DNA of 64,000 bases, taken from contig NZ_JFFR01000002.1 in assembly GCF_000695685.1 (NCBI RefSeq), positions 496,001 to 560,000 of the forward strand. The letters are read 5' to 3'. Of this stretch, positions 17,271 through 25,419 are shown piece by piece. The stretch comes from Vibrio fortis. GTDB lineage: Bacteria > Pseudomonadota > Gammaproteobacteria > Enterobacterales > Vibrionaceae. How positions within the stretch are numbered: position 1 is the first letter of the stretch; each line of letters begins with the position of its first letter. The position numbers and the translations under genes are program-made. A model generated the notes under the pieces. That model was not told the origin of the DNA and did no database searches. It saw nothing but the letters and a program-made list of their open reading frames with translations.

Positions 17271-18653
17271 ATGAACTATCTACAAGAAACATTACAAACC
17301 ATCAACCAACTTGTTTGGGGACCACCGCTGCTTGCTTTGCTCGTTGGTACAGGTATCTACTTTACTTTTCGCTTAGGCTTACTCCAGTTTAGACACCTGC
17401 CAACTGCTCTGAAGATGGTGTTCACCAAAGATAAATCTGGTCATGGTGATGTTTCTAGCTTTGCTGCTTTATGTACCGCCCTTTCTGCGACTATTGGTAC
17501 TGGTAACATCGTTGGTGTTGCTACTGCTATTAAACTTGGTGGACCGGGTGCGCTTTTCTGGATGTGGCTTGCAGCCCTGTTCGGTATGGCGACTAAGTAT
17601 GCAGAGTGCCTTCTTGCCGTTAAATACCGCAAAGTCGATAGTAAAGGCGAGATGGTCGGCGGGCCAATGTACTACCTACAATACGGTGTTGGCTCTCGTA
17701 TCTTAGCGGTTCTATTCGCTGTATTTGCACTTGGCGTAGCCTGTTTTGGTATCGGTACTTTCCCGCAAGTGAACGCAATTCTTGACGCAACTGAAATCTC
17801 TTTTGGTGCCTCTCGTGAGCTATCTGCGGTCGTACTTACTCTACTTGTTGCTGTTGTAACCCTTGGCGGTATCCAGTCTATCGCTAAAGTAGCCGGTAAA
17901 GTCGTTCCAACGATGGCTGTCATGTACATCGTCGCATGTATGAGTGTCCTGCTATCGAACGCAGATCAACTGTTAGATGCGGTTAGCCTAGTGATCACTT
18001 CAGCGTTTACCAATACTGCTGCAACCGGTGGTTTCCTAGGGGCAAGCATCATGCTAGCAATTCAATCGGGTATTGCTCGCGGCGTATTCTCTAACGAATC
18101 TGGTCTGGGTAGTGCACCTATGGCAGCTGCAGCGGCGAAGACAGATTCATGTGTTAAGCAAGGCCTTATCTCTATGACGGGTACCTTCTTCGACACAATC
18201 ATCATCTGTACTATGACAGGTTTGGCACTTATCGTAACAGGTGCTTGGCAAACAGATCTTTCAGGTGCAGCGATGACCACGCACGCCTTTGCTGTTGGTC
18301 TTAATGCCGACACAATTGGTCCAATGCTGGTGTCTGTTGGTCTGATCTTCTTTGCTTTCACGACTATTCTAGGTTGGAACTACTACGGTGAGCGCTGTGT
18401 TGTCTTCCTGTTTGGTACCAAAGCGGTTCTACCATACAAGGTGATCTTCATTGCGTTGGTTGCATCAGGTGCCTTCCTAAAACTCGACGTGATTTGGCTA
18501 CTGGCCGACATCGTCAATGGTTTGATGGCTGTACCGAACCTAATCGGTTTGATCTTGCTACGCCAAGTCGTGATTGAAGAAACGAAACAGTTCTTTAATC
18601 AAATGACAATGAAAGGCGAACCAAAGAGCACACGTAAGCCGTCGATGGTTTAA
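17271..18653 (+). CDS. Sodium:glycine/alanine symporter, AGCS family, riboswitch-controlled
   Basis: A 460-residue inner-membrane symporter with the usual AGCS length. Landmarks are T-I-G-T-G-N-I-V-G-V, G-G-P-G-A-L-F-W-M-W and G-I-A-R-G-V-F-S-N-E-S-G-L-G-S-A. About eleven membrane helices are apparent. The ATG at 17271 has a strong AAGGGGAA ribosome site. It is the only gene behind the tandem glycine riboswitch, so its substrate very likely includes glycine, with uptake adjusted to the internal glycine level. It differs from the first AGCS copy (14065) in lacking a signal-like N-terminal extension and in its regulation. It ends at a bidirectional terminator. Confidence 0.94.
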   Translation: MNYLQETLQTINQLVWGPPLLALLVGTGIYFTFRLGLLQFRHLPTALKMVFTKDKSGHGDVSSFAALCTALSATIGTGNIVGVATAIKLGGPGALFWMWLAALFGMATKYAECLLAVKYRKVDSKGEMVGGPMYYLQYGVGSRILAVLFAVFALGVACFGIGTFPQVNAILDATEISFGASRELSAVVLTLLVAVVTLGGIQSIAKVAGKVVPTMAVMYIVACMSVLLSNADQLLDAVSLVITSAFTNTAATGGFLGASIMLAIQSGIARGVFSNESGLGSAPMAAAAAKTDSCVKQGLISMTGTFFDTIIICTMTGLALIVTGAWQTDLSGAAMTTHAFAVGLNADTIGPMLVSVGLIFFAFTTILGWNYYGERCVVFLFGTKAVLPYKVIFIALVASGAFLKLDVIWLLADIVNGLMAVPNLIGLILLRQVVIEETKQFFNQMTMKGEPKSTRKPSMV

Positions 18654-18681
18654 GCGAGTAGATTGGTAATATCGAACATAC

Positions 18682-18717
18682 AAAAAAGCCGAAGTAGAAC
18701 ACTTCGGCTTTCTTTTA
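18682..18717. terminator. Bidirectional terminator between the AGCS and LysE genes
   Basis: AAAGCCGAAGT (18685-18695) pairs with ACTTCGGCTTT (18701-18711) across a five-base loop, with A-rich and T-rich flanks. Confidence 0.9.
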
Positions 18718-18734
18718 TCTCAAACATTCAGTTA

Positions 18735-19379
18735 TTAAACTGTTGGCGTTGGTGGCTCTTCCAGCATCAACTTGATACCTAGTGAAATCAATACTGCACC
18801 CGTCACGCCTTCCATCCAACCAATAACTTTAGGGCTCTTGAATAGCTGTTTGGCTGAGCCTACCGCACCAGCGATGCCGCACTGCCAAATCATAGCAATC
18901 ATAAAGTGGATTCCGGCCATCAACATCGACTGCATAAATGGCGAACCTTGAGGGTCAATAAACTGCGGTAAGAATGCTAGATAAAAGACCGCCGTTTTAG
19001 GGTTCAACACATTAGAGAGAAAACCTTCTCTAAGAGAGCGAGATACGCTCAGTTGTTCATGTTTTGCGTCTGATACCTCAAACCCTGCATTGCCTTTGAA
19101 GACACCATAAAGACTAGAAGCACCTAGCCAAATCAGATACGCCGCACCAATAAGTTTCACAGTTTGGAACAGCTCGGCAGATTGAAGAAGAATCGCTGAA
19201 ATGCCAATCGCCGAGAAGGTCGCATGCACAAACAAACCCAAACAAACACCAAAACTTGTCACCGCACCATCTCTCATCCCAGAGCGGGTGGTATTACGAA
19301 TCACCACTGCTGTATCTAACCCGGGCGTCAAAGTCAAAATGGTGATCGCCACAATAAAGGCTTCAAAGTTCAGTATCAT
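18735..19379 (-). CDS. LysE/RhtB-family amino-acid exporter
   Basis: A 214-residue inner-membrane protein with about six helices. The N-terminal family hallmark T-P-G-L-D-T-A-V-V-I-R-N lies at residues 18-29, followed by G-(V/I)-C-L-G-L-F-V-H and the helix containing A-A-Y-L-I-W-L-G-A-S. Members export amino acids such as lysine, homoserine, threonine or leucine analogues; the substrate cannot be read from sequence. The ATG at 19379 has an AAGGA ribosome site 9-10 bases upstream. It is divergent from the M32 carboxypeptidase gene, which could be of interest because peptidase action raises the free amino-acid pool. Confidence 0.92.
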   Translation of the reverse strand: MILNFEAFIVAITILTLTPGLDTAVVIRNTTRSGMRDGAVTSFGVCLGLFVHATFSAIGISAILLQSAELFQTVKLIGAAYLIWLGASSLYGVFKGNAGFEVSDAKHEQLSVSRSLREGFLSNVLNPKTAVFYLAFLPQFIDPQGSPFMQSMLMAGIHFMIAMIWQCGIAGAVGSAKQLFKSPKVIGWMEGVTGAVLISLGIKLMLEEPPTPTV

Positions 19380-19657
19380 AACCGCATCCTTGCAAAATAA
19401 ACTCTTAGCTTGCCAACTGATATCTGAAGTAAATAAGACAGAGGCAAAGCATCATCAATATGCTGCAGATTAACTCAATTCGTCCTCGCTTGTTAAGCTT
19501 TGTGTTGCTCTCACCCACTTATTTTATAAAACCCTTGGCCTACTTTCTGCTCTTTGGTTTACAAATTATTTACAACCAAGGTCGCTTTGTAGAACAAACC
19601 TATTGGTCACTATGGCGTTGGTTGCTAAACTATTTCTTTTATTCTCAGGGAATTATG

Positions 19658-21130
19658 ATGAGCGCATTCAAAAAACTGGTTGAACATTCTCAAAAATGTT
19701 CACGCTTCCAACATTTATCTGCAATTTGTGGCTGGGACGCCGCATCTATGATGCCTGCAGGTGGTAACCAAGCACGTAGTGAAGCGATGGCAGAGCTATC
19801 CGTTCATATTCACGGTCTAATGACGCAACCTCAATTAGCTGACTGGATCGCAGACGCTGAGAATGAAAACTTAAATGCAGAACAAAAATCGTCACTGCGT
19901 GAGATTAAAAGGCAATGGCAACAAGCAAATCTTCTTCCTGAAAAGCTGGTGCAAGCCAAATCTCTTGCGGGCTCGAAGTGTGAGCATGCTTGGCGAACAC
20001 AGCGCGGTGAAAATGATTGGGTTGGTTTCGAGAAAAACTGGCGTGAAGTTGTCGAACTTTCTCGTGAAGAAGCACAAATCAGAGCCGATGCTGCAGGCTT
20101 AACGCCTTATGATGCAATGCTGGATATCTACGAGCCGGGCACCAGCTCTGCTTCTCTTGATGATCTTTTCAGCGATGTAAAAACTTGGCTTCCTGGCTTG
20201 ATTGATCAAGTTATCGAGAAGCAATCGACGGAACAGCTGATTGCCCCAACAGGACACTACCCAACAGACAAACAAAAAGCGCTTGGCCTTGAGGTAATGA
20301 AACTACTCAAGTTCGACTTTGAACATGGCCGACTAGATGAAAGTGTTCACCCATTCTGTGGCGGCGTGCCTTCAGATGTGCGTATCACAACCCGCTACGA
20401 TGAGTCAGAGTTTGTTCAATCACTAATGGGCATTGTTCATGAAACTGGCCACGCTCGCTACGAACAAGGTTTACCAAAAGCACTAGCAGGCACACCAGCA
20501 GGCGAAGCGCGCTCAATGGGTATTCATGAGTCTCAATCTCTGTTCTTTGAGATGCAAGTTGGTAGAAGCGATGCTTTCATCGCACATTTGGCTCGCATGG
20601 CTGGTAATCAGTTCAGCGGTCCAGAGTTCGAGCAAGAGAACTTCAAGAAGATCTACACCCGTGTTAAGAAAGACTTTATCCGTGTTGACGCTGATGAACT
20701 AACCTACCCAGCGCACGTTATCTTACGCTATGAAATTGAACGCGATTTGATCAACGGTAACATCAAGCATACAGACGTACCTGAGCTATGGAACCAAAAG
20801 ATGCAAGATTACCTAGGGCTTAGTACTCAAGGTAATTTCACTAATGGCTGTATGCAAGACATTCACTGGACTGACGGCGCATTTGGCTACTTCCCTAGTT
20901 ACACATTAGGTGCAATGTATGCAGCGCAGTTTATGGCAGCAATGAAGCAAACTGTCGATGTTGACCAAGTGATTCAATCTGGTGATCTTACGCCGATCTT
21001 TAGCTGGTTGGAAAGCAACATCTGGAGCAAAGGAAGCCTACTCACTACGGATGAGTTAGTGAAAGGCGCGACAGGTGAAACGCTGAATGCTAAGTTCTTC
21101 CAAGATCACTTGAAAGCGCGCTACCTGTAA
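19658..21130 (+). CDS. Thermostable carboxypeptidase 1, Taq family (peptidase M32)
   Basis: A cytosolic zinc carboxypeptidase of 490 residues, the normal M32 length. The zinc site H-E-T-G-H is at residues 261-265, with the third ligand in G-I-H-E-S-Q-S (E291). The enzyme removes residues from the C terminus of peptides with broad specificity. The frame is open upstream to 19460, but those codons encode an unrelated hydrophobic stretch and AGGGA sits six bases before the ATG at 19658, so I start there (the adjacent ATG at 19655 is an alternative). The gene lies upstream of a DMT permease on the same strand, with a hairpin between them. Confidence 0.94.
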   Translation: MSAFKKLVEHSQKCSRFQHLSAICGWDAASMMPAGGNQARSEAMAELSVHIHGLMTQPQLADWIADAENENLNAEQKSSLREIKRQWQQANLLPEKLVQAKSLAGSKCEHAWRTQRGENDWVGFEKNWREVVELSREEAQIRADAAGLTPYDAMLDIYEPGTSSASLDDLFSDVKTWLPGLIDQVIEKQSTEQLIAPTGHYPTDKQKALGLEVMKLLKFDFEHGRLDESVHPFCGGVPSDVRITTRYDESEFVQSLMGIVHETGHARYEQGLPKALAGTPAGEARSMGIHESQSLFFEMQVGRSDAFIAHLARMAGNQFSGPEFEQENFKKIYTRVKKDFIRVDADELTYPAHVILRYEIERDLINGNIKHTDVPELWNQKMQDYLGLSTQGNFTNGCMQDIHWTDGAFGYFPSYTLGAMYAAQFMAAMKQTVDVDQVIQSGDLTPIFSWLESNIWSKGSLLTTDELVKGATGETLNAKFFQDHLKARYL

Positions 21131-21152
21131 AAACGTAGTCAAAACCAATACC

Positions 21153-21180
21153 GAGCAGCGCGAATCACACGCTGCTCCTT
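21153..21180 (+). terminator. Terminator-like hairpin after the M32 carboxypeptidase gene
   Basis: GAGCAGCG (21153-21160) pairs with CGCTGCTC (21170-21177) around a nine-base loop, followed by a C/T-rich tail. It lies 29 bases before the next gene and may only weaken read-through. Confidence 0.55.
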
Positions 21181-21205
21181 TTCTCCTTCCCAAGGAACGA
21201 TAACC

Positions 21206-22081
21206 ATGGAATGGATCCTGTTCACTGTGCTTGCCGCTTCGAGCCAAGCATGGAGAAACGCCTTTCAAAGCCGCTTAAGTCAAACCTTGAACGTTTCAGG
21301 GGTAACACTTGCGCGTTTTCTTTGGGCAAGCCCTCTTGCCCTAATCTATTTGTTCTGTCTATACCAATACCAAGATGCCCCAATGCCAACCTTCACTGGG
21401 CATTCTTACTTCTTTCTGGCAGGCGCTTCTATTACGCAGATCGTCGCCACAGGTTTAATGGTGGTACTGTTTAAGCAGCGTAACTTTGCAATTGGTGCTG
21501 GGCTGGCAAAAAGTGAAGCTCCTGTTTCAGCGCTGTTAGGAATGCTGTTTTTTGGTACTTCGTTAACACTACTCGGTTGGGTTGGCGTCGCTTTTGGTAT
21601 GGTCGCGGTATTTCTGCTGAGTTGTGCCAATGGTGTTCGTAGTGTATCTCTAAAGACGGCTTCAATCGGCCTCGCTTGTAGCACCGCTTTCGCTCTCACT
21701 TCACTATGGATCCGTGAGGCGAGCTTGAGCCTTAACTTGCCATTCCCACACAGTGCTGCGTGGGTGTTGTTCATGGTAATTCTGACGCAAACCCTACTGC
21801 TATTAACGTATTTGCTTTTAAAAGACCGCAATACATTGAAGCTGATGTTCACCAAACCCAAATTAGTGATCATGACCAGTATCGCGAGCTTTGTCGGTTC
21901 ACTTGGTTGGTTTAGCGCAATGTCGCTGCAGGCAGTGCCTTATGTCAAAACACTCGGGCAAATCGAAGTGTTTTTTACCATGCTCATTTCGATATTCTGG
22001 CTGAAAGAGCCGGTTAAGAATAAAGACATGCTTGCCCTATTCTTTATCGCGATTGCGGCCATCTTGGTGATGTGGCAATAG
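21206..22081 (+). CDS. EamA-type DMT-superfamily permease
   Basis: A 291-residue inner-membrane protein with about ten helices arranged as two repeats of five, the plan of the drug/metabolite transporter superfamily. The second half holds the G-(S/T)-L-G-W-F-(S/T)-A-M-S-L-Q-A-V-P-Y-V-K segment and ends with the typical E-V-F-F-T-M-L-I-S-I-F-W-L-K-E. A clear AAGGA ribosome site precedes the ATG at 21206. Members export metabolites or import small solutes; no substrate can be assigned. Confidence 0.88.
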   Translation: MEWILFTVLAASSQAWRNAFQSRLSQTLNVSGVTLARFLWASPLALIYLFCLYQYQDAPMPTFTGHSYFFLAGASITQIVATGLMVVLFKQRNFAIGAGLAKSEAPVSALLGMLFFGTSLTLLGWVGVAFGMVAVFLLSCANGVRSVSLKTASIGLACSTAFALTSLWIREASLSLNLPFPHSAAWVLFMVILTQTLLLLTYLLLKDRNTLKLMFTKPKLVIMTSIASFVGSLGWFSAMSLQAVPYVKTLGQIEVFFTMLISIFWLKEPVKNKDMLALFFIAIAAILVMWQ

Positions 22082-22186
22082 TTGATTGGTGTTGCTACAA
22101 ATGATCACCCTCATCCAATGTAAGCTACTGGATTCAACGACTAGGAGCCATTAGCATAGTCCTGTTTTAGTTATGAGCGAAGAGTA

Positions 22187-22669
22187 ATGGAAAAGATCTA
22201 CCTAGCAGGTGGCTGCTTATGGGGAGTCCAAGAGTTTATCAAGTACGTACCCGGTGTTGTTGATACTAAAGCTGGGCGTGCCAATGGCAAGAGTGCGACA
22301 ACTCAAGGCGATTACGATGGTTATGCTGAATGTGTAGAAGTGACTTTTAACCCGGCAGAAGTCTCTTTAGAAACGCTAATACATCACCTTTTCGAGATTA
22401 TCGACCCATACAGTGTGAACAAGCAGGGAAATGACGTTGGCGAGAAGTACCGAACCGGTATTTATAGTGAACAGCCGAACCATATTGCGCAAGCCAAGCA
22501 AATCATTGCAGCTAGAAATGATGCCGACCGAATTGCTCTAGAGATTTTGCCTTTGACAAATTTTGTCCTAAGTGACGACATCCACCAGCACCATTTGTCA
22601 CTTCACCCAGAGAATCACCACTTATGTCATATTCCTTGGGATCTGCTGCATAAGTACAAAGTGAAATAG
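22187..22669 (+). CDS. Peptide methionine sulfoxide reductase MsrA-like protein
   Basis: A 160-residue cytosolic protein of the MsrA family, which reduces methionine S-sulfoxide in proteins. The catalytic cysteine is C10 in G-G-C-L-W-G, where nearly all MsrA have phenylalanine instead of leucine. The following G-Y-A-G-G segment of classical MsrA is G-R-A-N-G here, and D-Y-D-G-Y-A-E-C-V-E-V-T-F-N-P replaces the usual G-H-A-E block. A D-P-Y-S-V-N-K-Q-G-N-D-x-G motif near the middle is well kept. The set of deviations marks a divergent subgroup. A C-terminal resolving cysteine may be the one in L-C-H-I-P-W. Activity on protein methionine sulfoxide is likely but not certain. Confidence 0.85.
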   Translation: MEKIYLAGGCLWGVQEFIKYVPGVVDTKAGRANGKSATTQGDYDGYAECVEVTFNPAEVSLETLIHHLFEIIDPYSVNKQGNDVGEKYRTGIYSEQPNHIAQAKQIIAARNDADRIALEILPLTNFVLSDDIHQHHLSLHPENHHLCHIPWDLLHKYKVK

Positions 22670-23043
22670 AAACCCACTTTTGCTTTCTTCGTACCACTTT
22701 GACTTAAGCCAAAGCATCCTTCTAACCGTGGAACAAGCGCAAGTAGTCATCTAGCTAGCTTGCGCTCGATGTAACATAAAACCCCAAAAGGCACAGCAAG
22801 AATTCTCAAATTGAGAATTCTTGGGGGAGTTTTCCTGTCAAAACAAAATATAAAATTTATATAAAACACAAAATAATTGCCGCTTTATTAGCCTGATTTT
22901 AAATAGTTTCAACTAGTCGCACATGGTTGTGATCGTTTTGAACCCTTGAATCCATAAACTCAATCGCCAATACTTTTTCCTAATTTGATTGTCAATTTGA
23001 CATATCATTTTTTGCTGTAATTTTCGGATTTGGAATTGTGTGA
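22670..23043. other. Intergenic region with a long palindrome
   Basis: The 370-base gap contains a perfect 13-base inverted repeat at 22797-22823 (listed separately) and an AT-rich stretch before the secreted-protein gene. A possible promoter TTGACA (22997-23002) with TAATTT (23018-23023) has a short 15-base spacer. No ORF is supported. Confidence 0.45.
22797..22823. promoter_or_regulatory. Perfect 13-bp inverted repeat
   Basis: CAAGAATTCTCAA and TTGAGAATTCTTG are exact inverted copies separated by one base. The following GGGGGAGTTTTCC is not a classical T tract. It could be an operator for the secreted-protein gene, or a terminator of msrA. Confidence 0.4.
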
Positions 23044-25278
23044 ATGACTAAAACTATTTTGACAGCCACTCTGATGGCGATTTCACTCAATGCGGTTTCA
23101 ACTGAATTCCCTTCTGCAGGCACCGCATTTATCCTTCCAGGACAACACGAATCTACAACCAATCACAATGGTGTTGAGCTGACAGCTCACGAGTTAATTG
23201 ATTGGGAGTTGAGCAACAGTGATATTGTATTCGGCTCTTATGGTGAACCCTCCGACAACGCCCGCAGTAATACATTGGGTTACATGTACAACCAAAAACT
23301 AGAGATCAACTCAAGTTGGATTGAAGACGAACTTAGAAACTACGCTGAAGCCAACGCCCTAAACTACGAAGATTTCTTCCTACACTTCTCGGAAGACACT
23401 GTGATTGCGGAGGTTGATTCTACGCACGGTGAGAACACCATCCTCAACCGAAAGCCTATGATTGTTGGATACACAGTCGATCAATCGCACGCGGGGTTTT
23501 GGCTCTATCAACAGCCACCTTGGGATGCTGACGTGTTCGAGCACTCTGATAACAATGGTGCCCTCTACATCTATCACTCCGAACCGTTTGACCGCTTAAC
23601 GCTGGAATTCTCTCAGTTGGCTACTGGCGGAAGCTTCTCCATTGAGTATCCAAATGCTATCGACCAGCGCGGTCAAGCTACCCAATGGCAAACTATTTCA
23701 ATCAAGAAAGATAAGAGCCTGAACATGACCAAGAACCAAGCGGTAATTTGGAACATGCCGGATGATTGGAAGCGCGCAACCACGCACGATGGCAGCGGTG
23801 CCAGCTACGGCGGTGGGCAGTATTTTGGCTCTGAATACCTTCGTGATGGTGGCCGACTCTATGTAGTACGCATTCGATGGAATGAGCCAGAGCACAGGCC
23901 GCGTCTAAAAGAAGTAATACTTAAAAACTCTTTCCCAACGGTGAAGCTTACCGACGCAGCAGAAACGACGTCAGATGGGCGAACAGTAGAGAAGTGGAGA
24001 AAAATCAGAGGCTTTGATCACTCGGCAGACATCAACAACGACAACTATCTATCAAACTCTGAATACAAAGCTCGTACAAACAAAAATGCAACTGCGCGTT
24101 TTCGCTGGGAATCTCGGGTTATCCCTTTCGGCCGCATGTGGAATCAGTCTTCATCTTGGGCATTAACAAATTTAGCTAACAACGACTATCAAGAGGCTAT
24201 GTCAGCTTACTACGCTGTAAATTGGGTAGAACAAGGCTTAAATGGGGCTTACAACGATGACACTAATAAGCTATTGGGCAGTAATCAATTCTTCGTTTAT
24301 TCCGGGGGTAACATTACCGAGCTGCAAGCGATAGCGGGCTCTGACGAAGCAGACTCTCTATACAAAAACCACTTCTCGTCGTTCCTAAACAGACTTGCAA
24401 CCGAACAACCTGGAACACTTGTTGGTTTGAATATCGGGACGGCAAATCTGTATGGCCGAAATGGGCAATCTCATCTCATCGATGCAGGCTCTTTGTATCT
24501 GCGCGAGCACTACCTCTTCCCCACTACTGGCTTCAGTGGGTATGCTGGAATATCTAAATTCTGGGATAACTCAGCGTTAACTCAGTCTGGTAATAGCGTC
24601 ATTTTCCAGGCCACGACACGATATGGTAGAGTTCAATATTTTGGGAATACGCAAGAAAACTGGCAACAAGACCAGTATTCAGCTCTTGCCATCTACTACC
24701 TTAATCATCACACGGATCGCAGCTACTTTAATCAGTGGAATAGCAGCTATCTGTACGGGAGTCATAACACCACCAGTAGCAATTACTACACCAGTGGCAT
24801 TGCTCAAAACATTGCCTACCAACCTACTTCATTATTGAAGGTGGACATAGGTGCGCCTTCAGGGGAAATCCCGAGCAATCACAATGCAATCCCACTCATG
24901 CTATCAACGTCGACGCCTTATGCTGCGGATTACACAATTGTTGGTGATAGTGCGATGACCGAGTTAGTTCATCAAGATTTGCCCAATGGTATGGCTGATG
25001 TGATGCCTACCCATACTTACTTCGCTTACCAATCGGAGAATCAAGTCGTCAATGGCGGACCAGAAGAGATGGTTCTCGCACGTCAGTTTGAAAAAGGTTT
25101 AGTGCTGTATCGAACCGACTTTCATGGCCGAAATGTGAGTTATTTTTCAGAACCTTTGATTACGATTCAGTTGGGTAAGCAGATGAGACCTGTAGATCCT
25201 AACGGTAACCTCGGAGATCCAGTCACCGAAGTTCAAATTGGAGGATACCAAGGCCTAATATTGGTCAACGCAGAGTAA
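23044..25278 (+). CDS. Secreted protein of unknown function, 744 residues, with EF-hand-like motif
   Basis: The first 20 residues form a signal peptide (basic start, hydrophobic core, probable cut near A-V-S-T), so export to the periplasm or beyond is likely. Residues about 150-300 are rich in beta strands. A calcium-loop-like motif D-I-N-N-D-N-Y-L-S-N-S-E-Y is present near residue 335, similar to dockerin/EF-hand loops. The C-terminal third, with G-L-V-L-Y-R-T-D and a final Q-I-G-G-Y-Q-G-L-I-L, resembles the beta-sandwich that closes many bacterial glycosidase chains, which makes a polysaccharide-related role possible but unproven. I do not recognise catalytic residues. The gene is monocistronic with its own terminator. 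Confidence 0.75.
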   Translation: MTKTILTATLMAISLNAVSTEFPSAGTAFILPGQHESTTNHNGVELTAHELIDWELSNSDIVFGSYGEPSDNARSNTLGYMYNQKLEINSSWIEDELRNYAEANALNYEDFFLHFSEDTVIAEVDSTHGENTILNRKPMIVGYTVDQSHAGFWLYQQPPWDADVFEHSDNNGALYIYHSEPFDRLTLEFSQLATGGSFSIEYPNAIDQRGQATQWQTISIKKDKSLNMTKNQAVIWNMPDDWKRATTHDGSGASYGGGQYFGSEYLRDGGRLYVVRIRWNEPEHRPRLKEVILKNSFPTVKLTDAAETTSDGRTVEKWRKIRGFDHSADINNDNYLSNSEYKARTNKNATARFRWESRVIPFGRMWNQSSSWALTNLANNDYQEAMSAYYAVNWVEQGLNGAYNDDTNKLLGSNQFFVYSGGNITELQAIAGSDEADSLYKNHFSSFLNRLATEQPGTLVGLNIGTANLYGRNGQSHLIDAGSLYLREHYLFPTTGFSGYAGISKFWDNSALTQSGNSVIFQATTRYGRVQYFGNTQENWQQDQYSALAIYYLNHHTDRSYFNQWNSSYLYGSHNTTSSNYYTSGIAQNIAYQPTSLLKVDIGAPSGEIPSNHNAIPLMLSTSTPYAADYTIVGDSAMTELVHQDLPNGMADVMPTHTYFAYQSENQVVNGGPEEMVLARQFEKGLVLYRTDFHGRNVSYFSEPLITIQLGKQMRPVDPNGNLGDPVTEVQIGGYQGLILVNAE

Positions 25279-25321
25279 GCAGCGAATGCCAGATGTCGCA
25301 CCCTAAAATTCGCACAAATAG

Positions 25322-25357
25322 AAAAGCCTCTTGCTATATAGAATCAAGAGGCTTTTT
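25322..25357. terminator. Bidirectional terminator between the secreted protein and ABC importer genes
   Basis: AAAAGCCTCTTG (25322-25333) pairs with CAAGAGGCTTTT (25345-25356) around an 11-base loop. Confidence 0.85.
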
Positions 25358-25419
25358 CTTTAGTCATTGTGCCGTGCTTACCGTTAGCTACTCGTCATCA
25401 AGCAAATTTCTATCAAAAC

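Noticed and set aside
17117..17392. 91-codon frame over the riboswitch and symporter start
   Set aside because: It overlaps the conserved aptamer 2 and the real gene in another frame; codon content is not protein-like.
19460..19657. 66-residue N-terminal extension of the M32 carboxypeptidase
   Set aside because: The ribosome site lies at 19647-19651 and M32 proteins start near M-S-A-F; the extension is a chance open frame over the promoter region.
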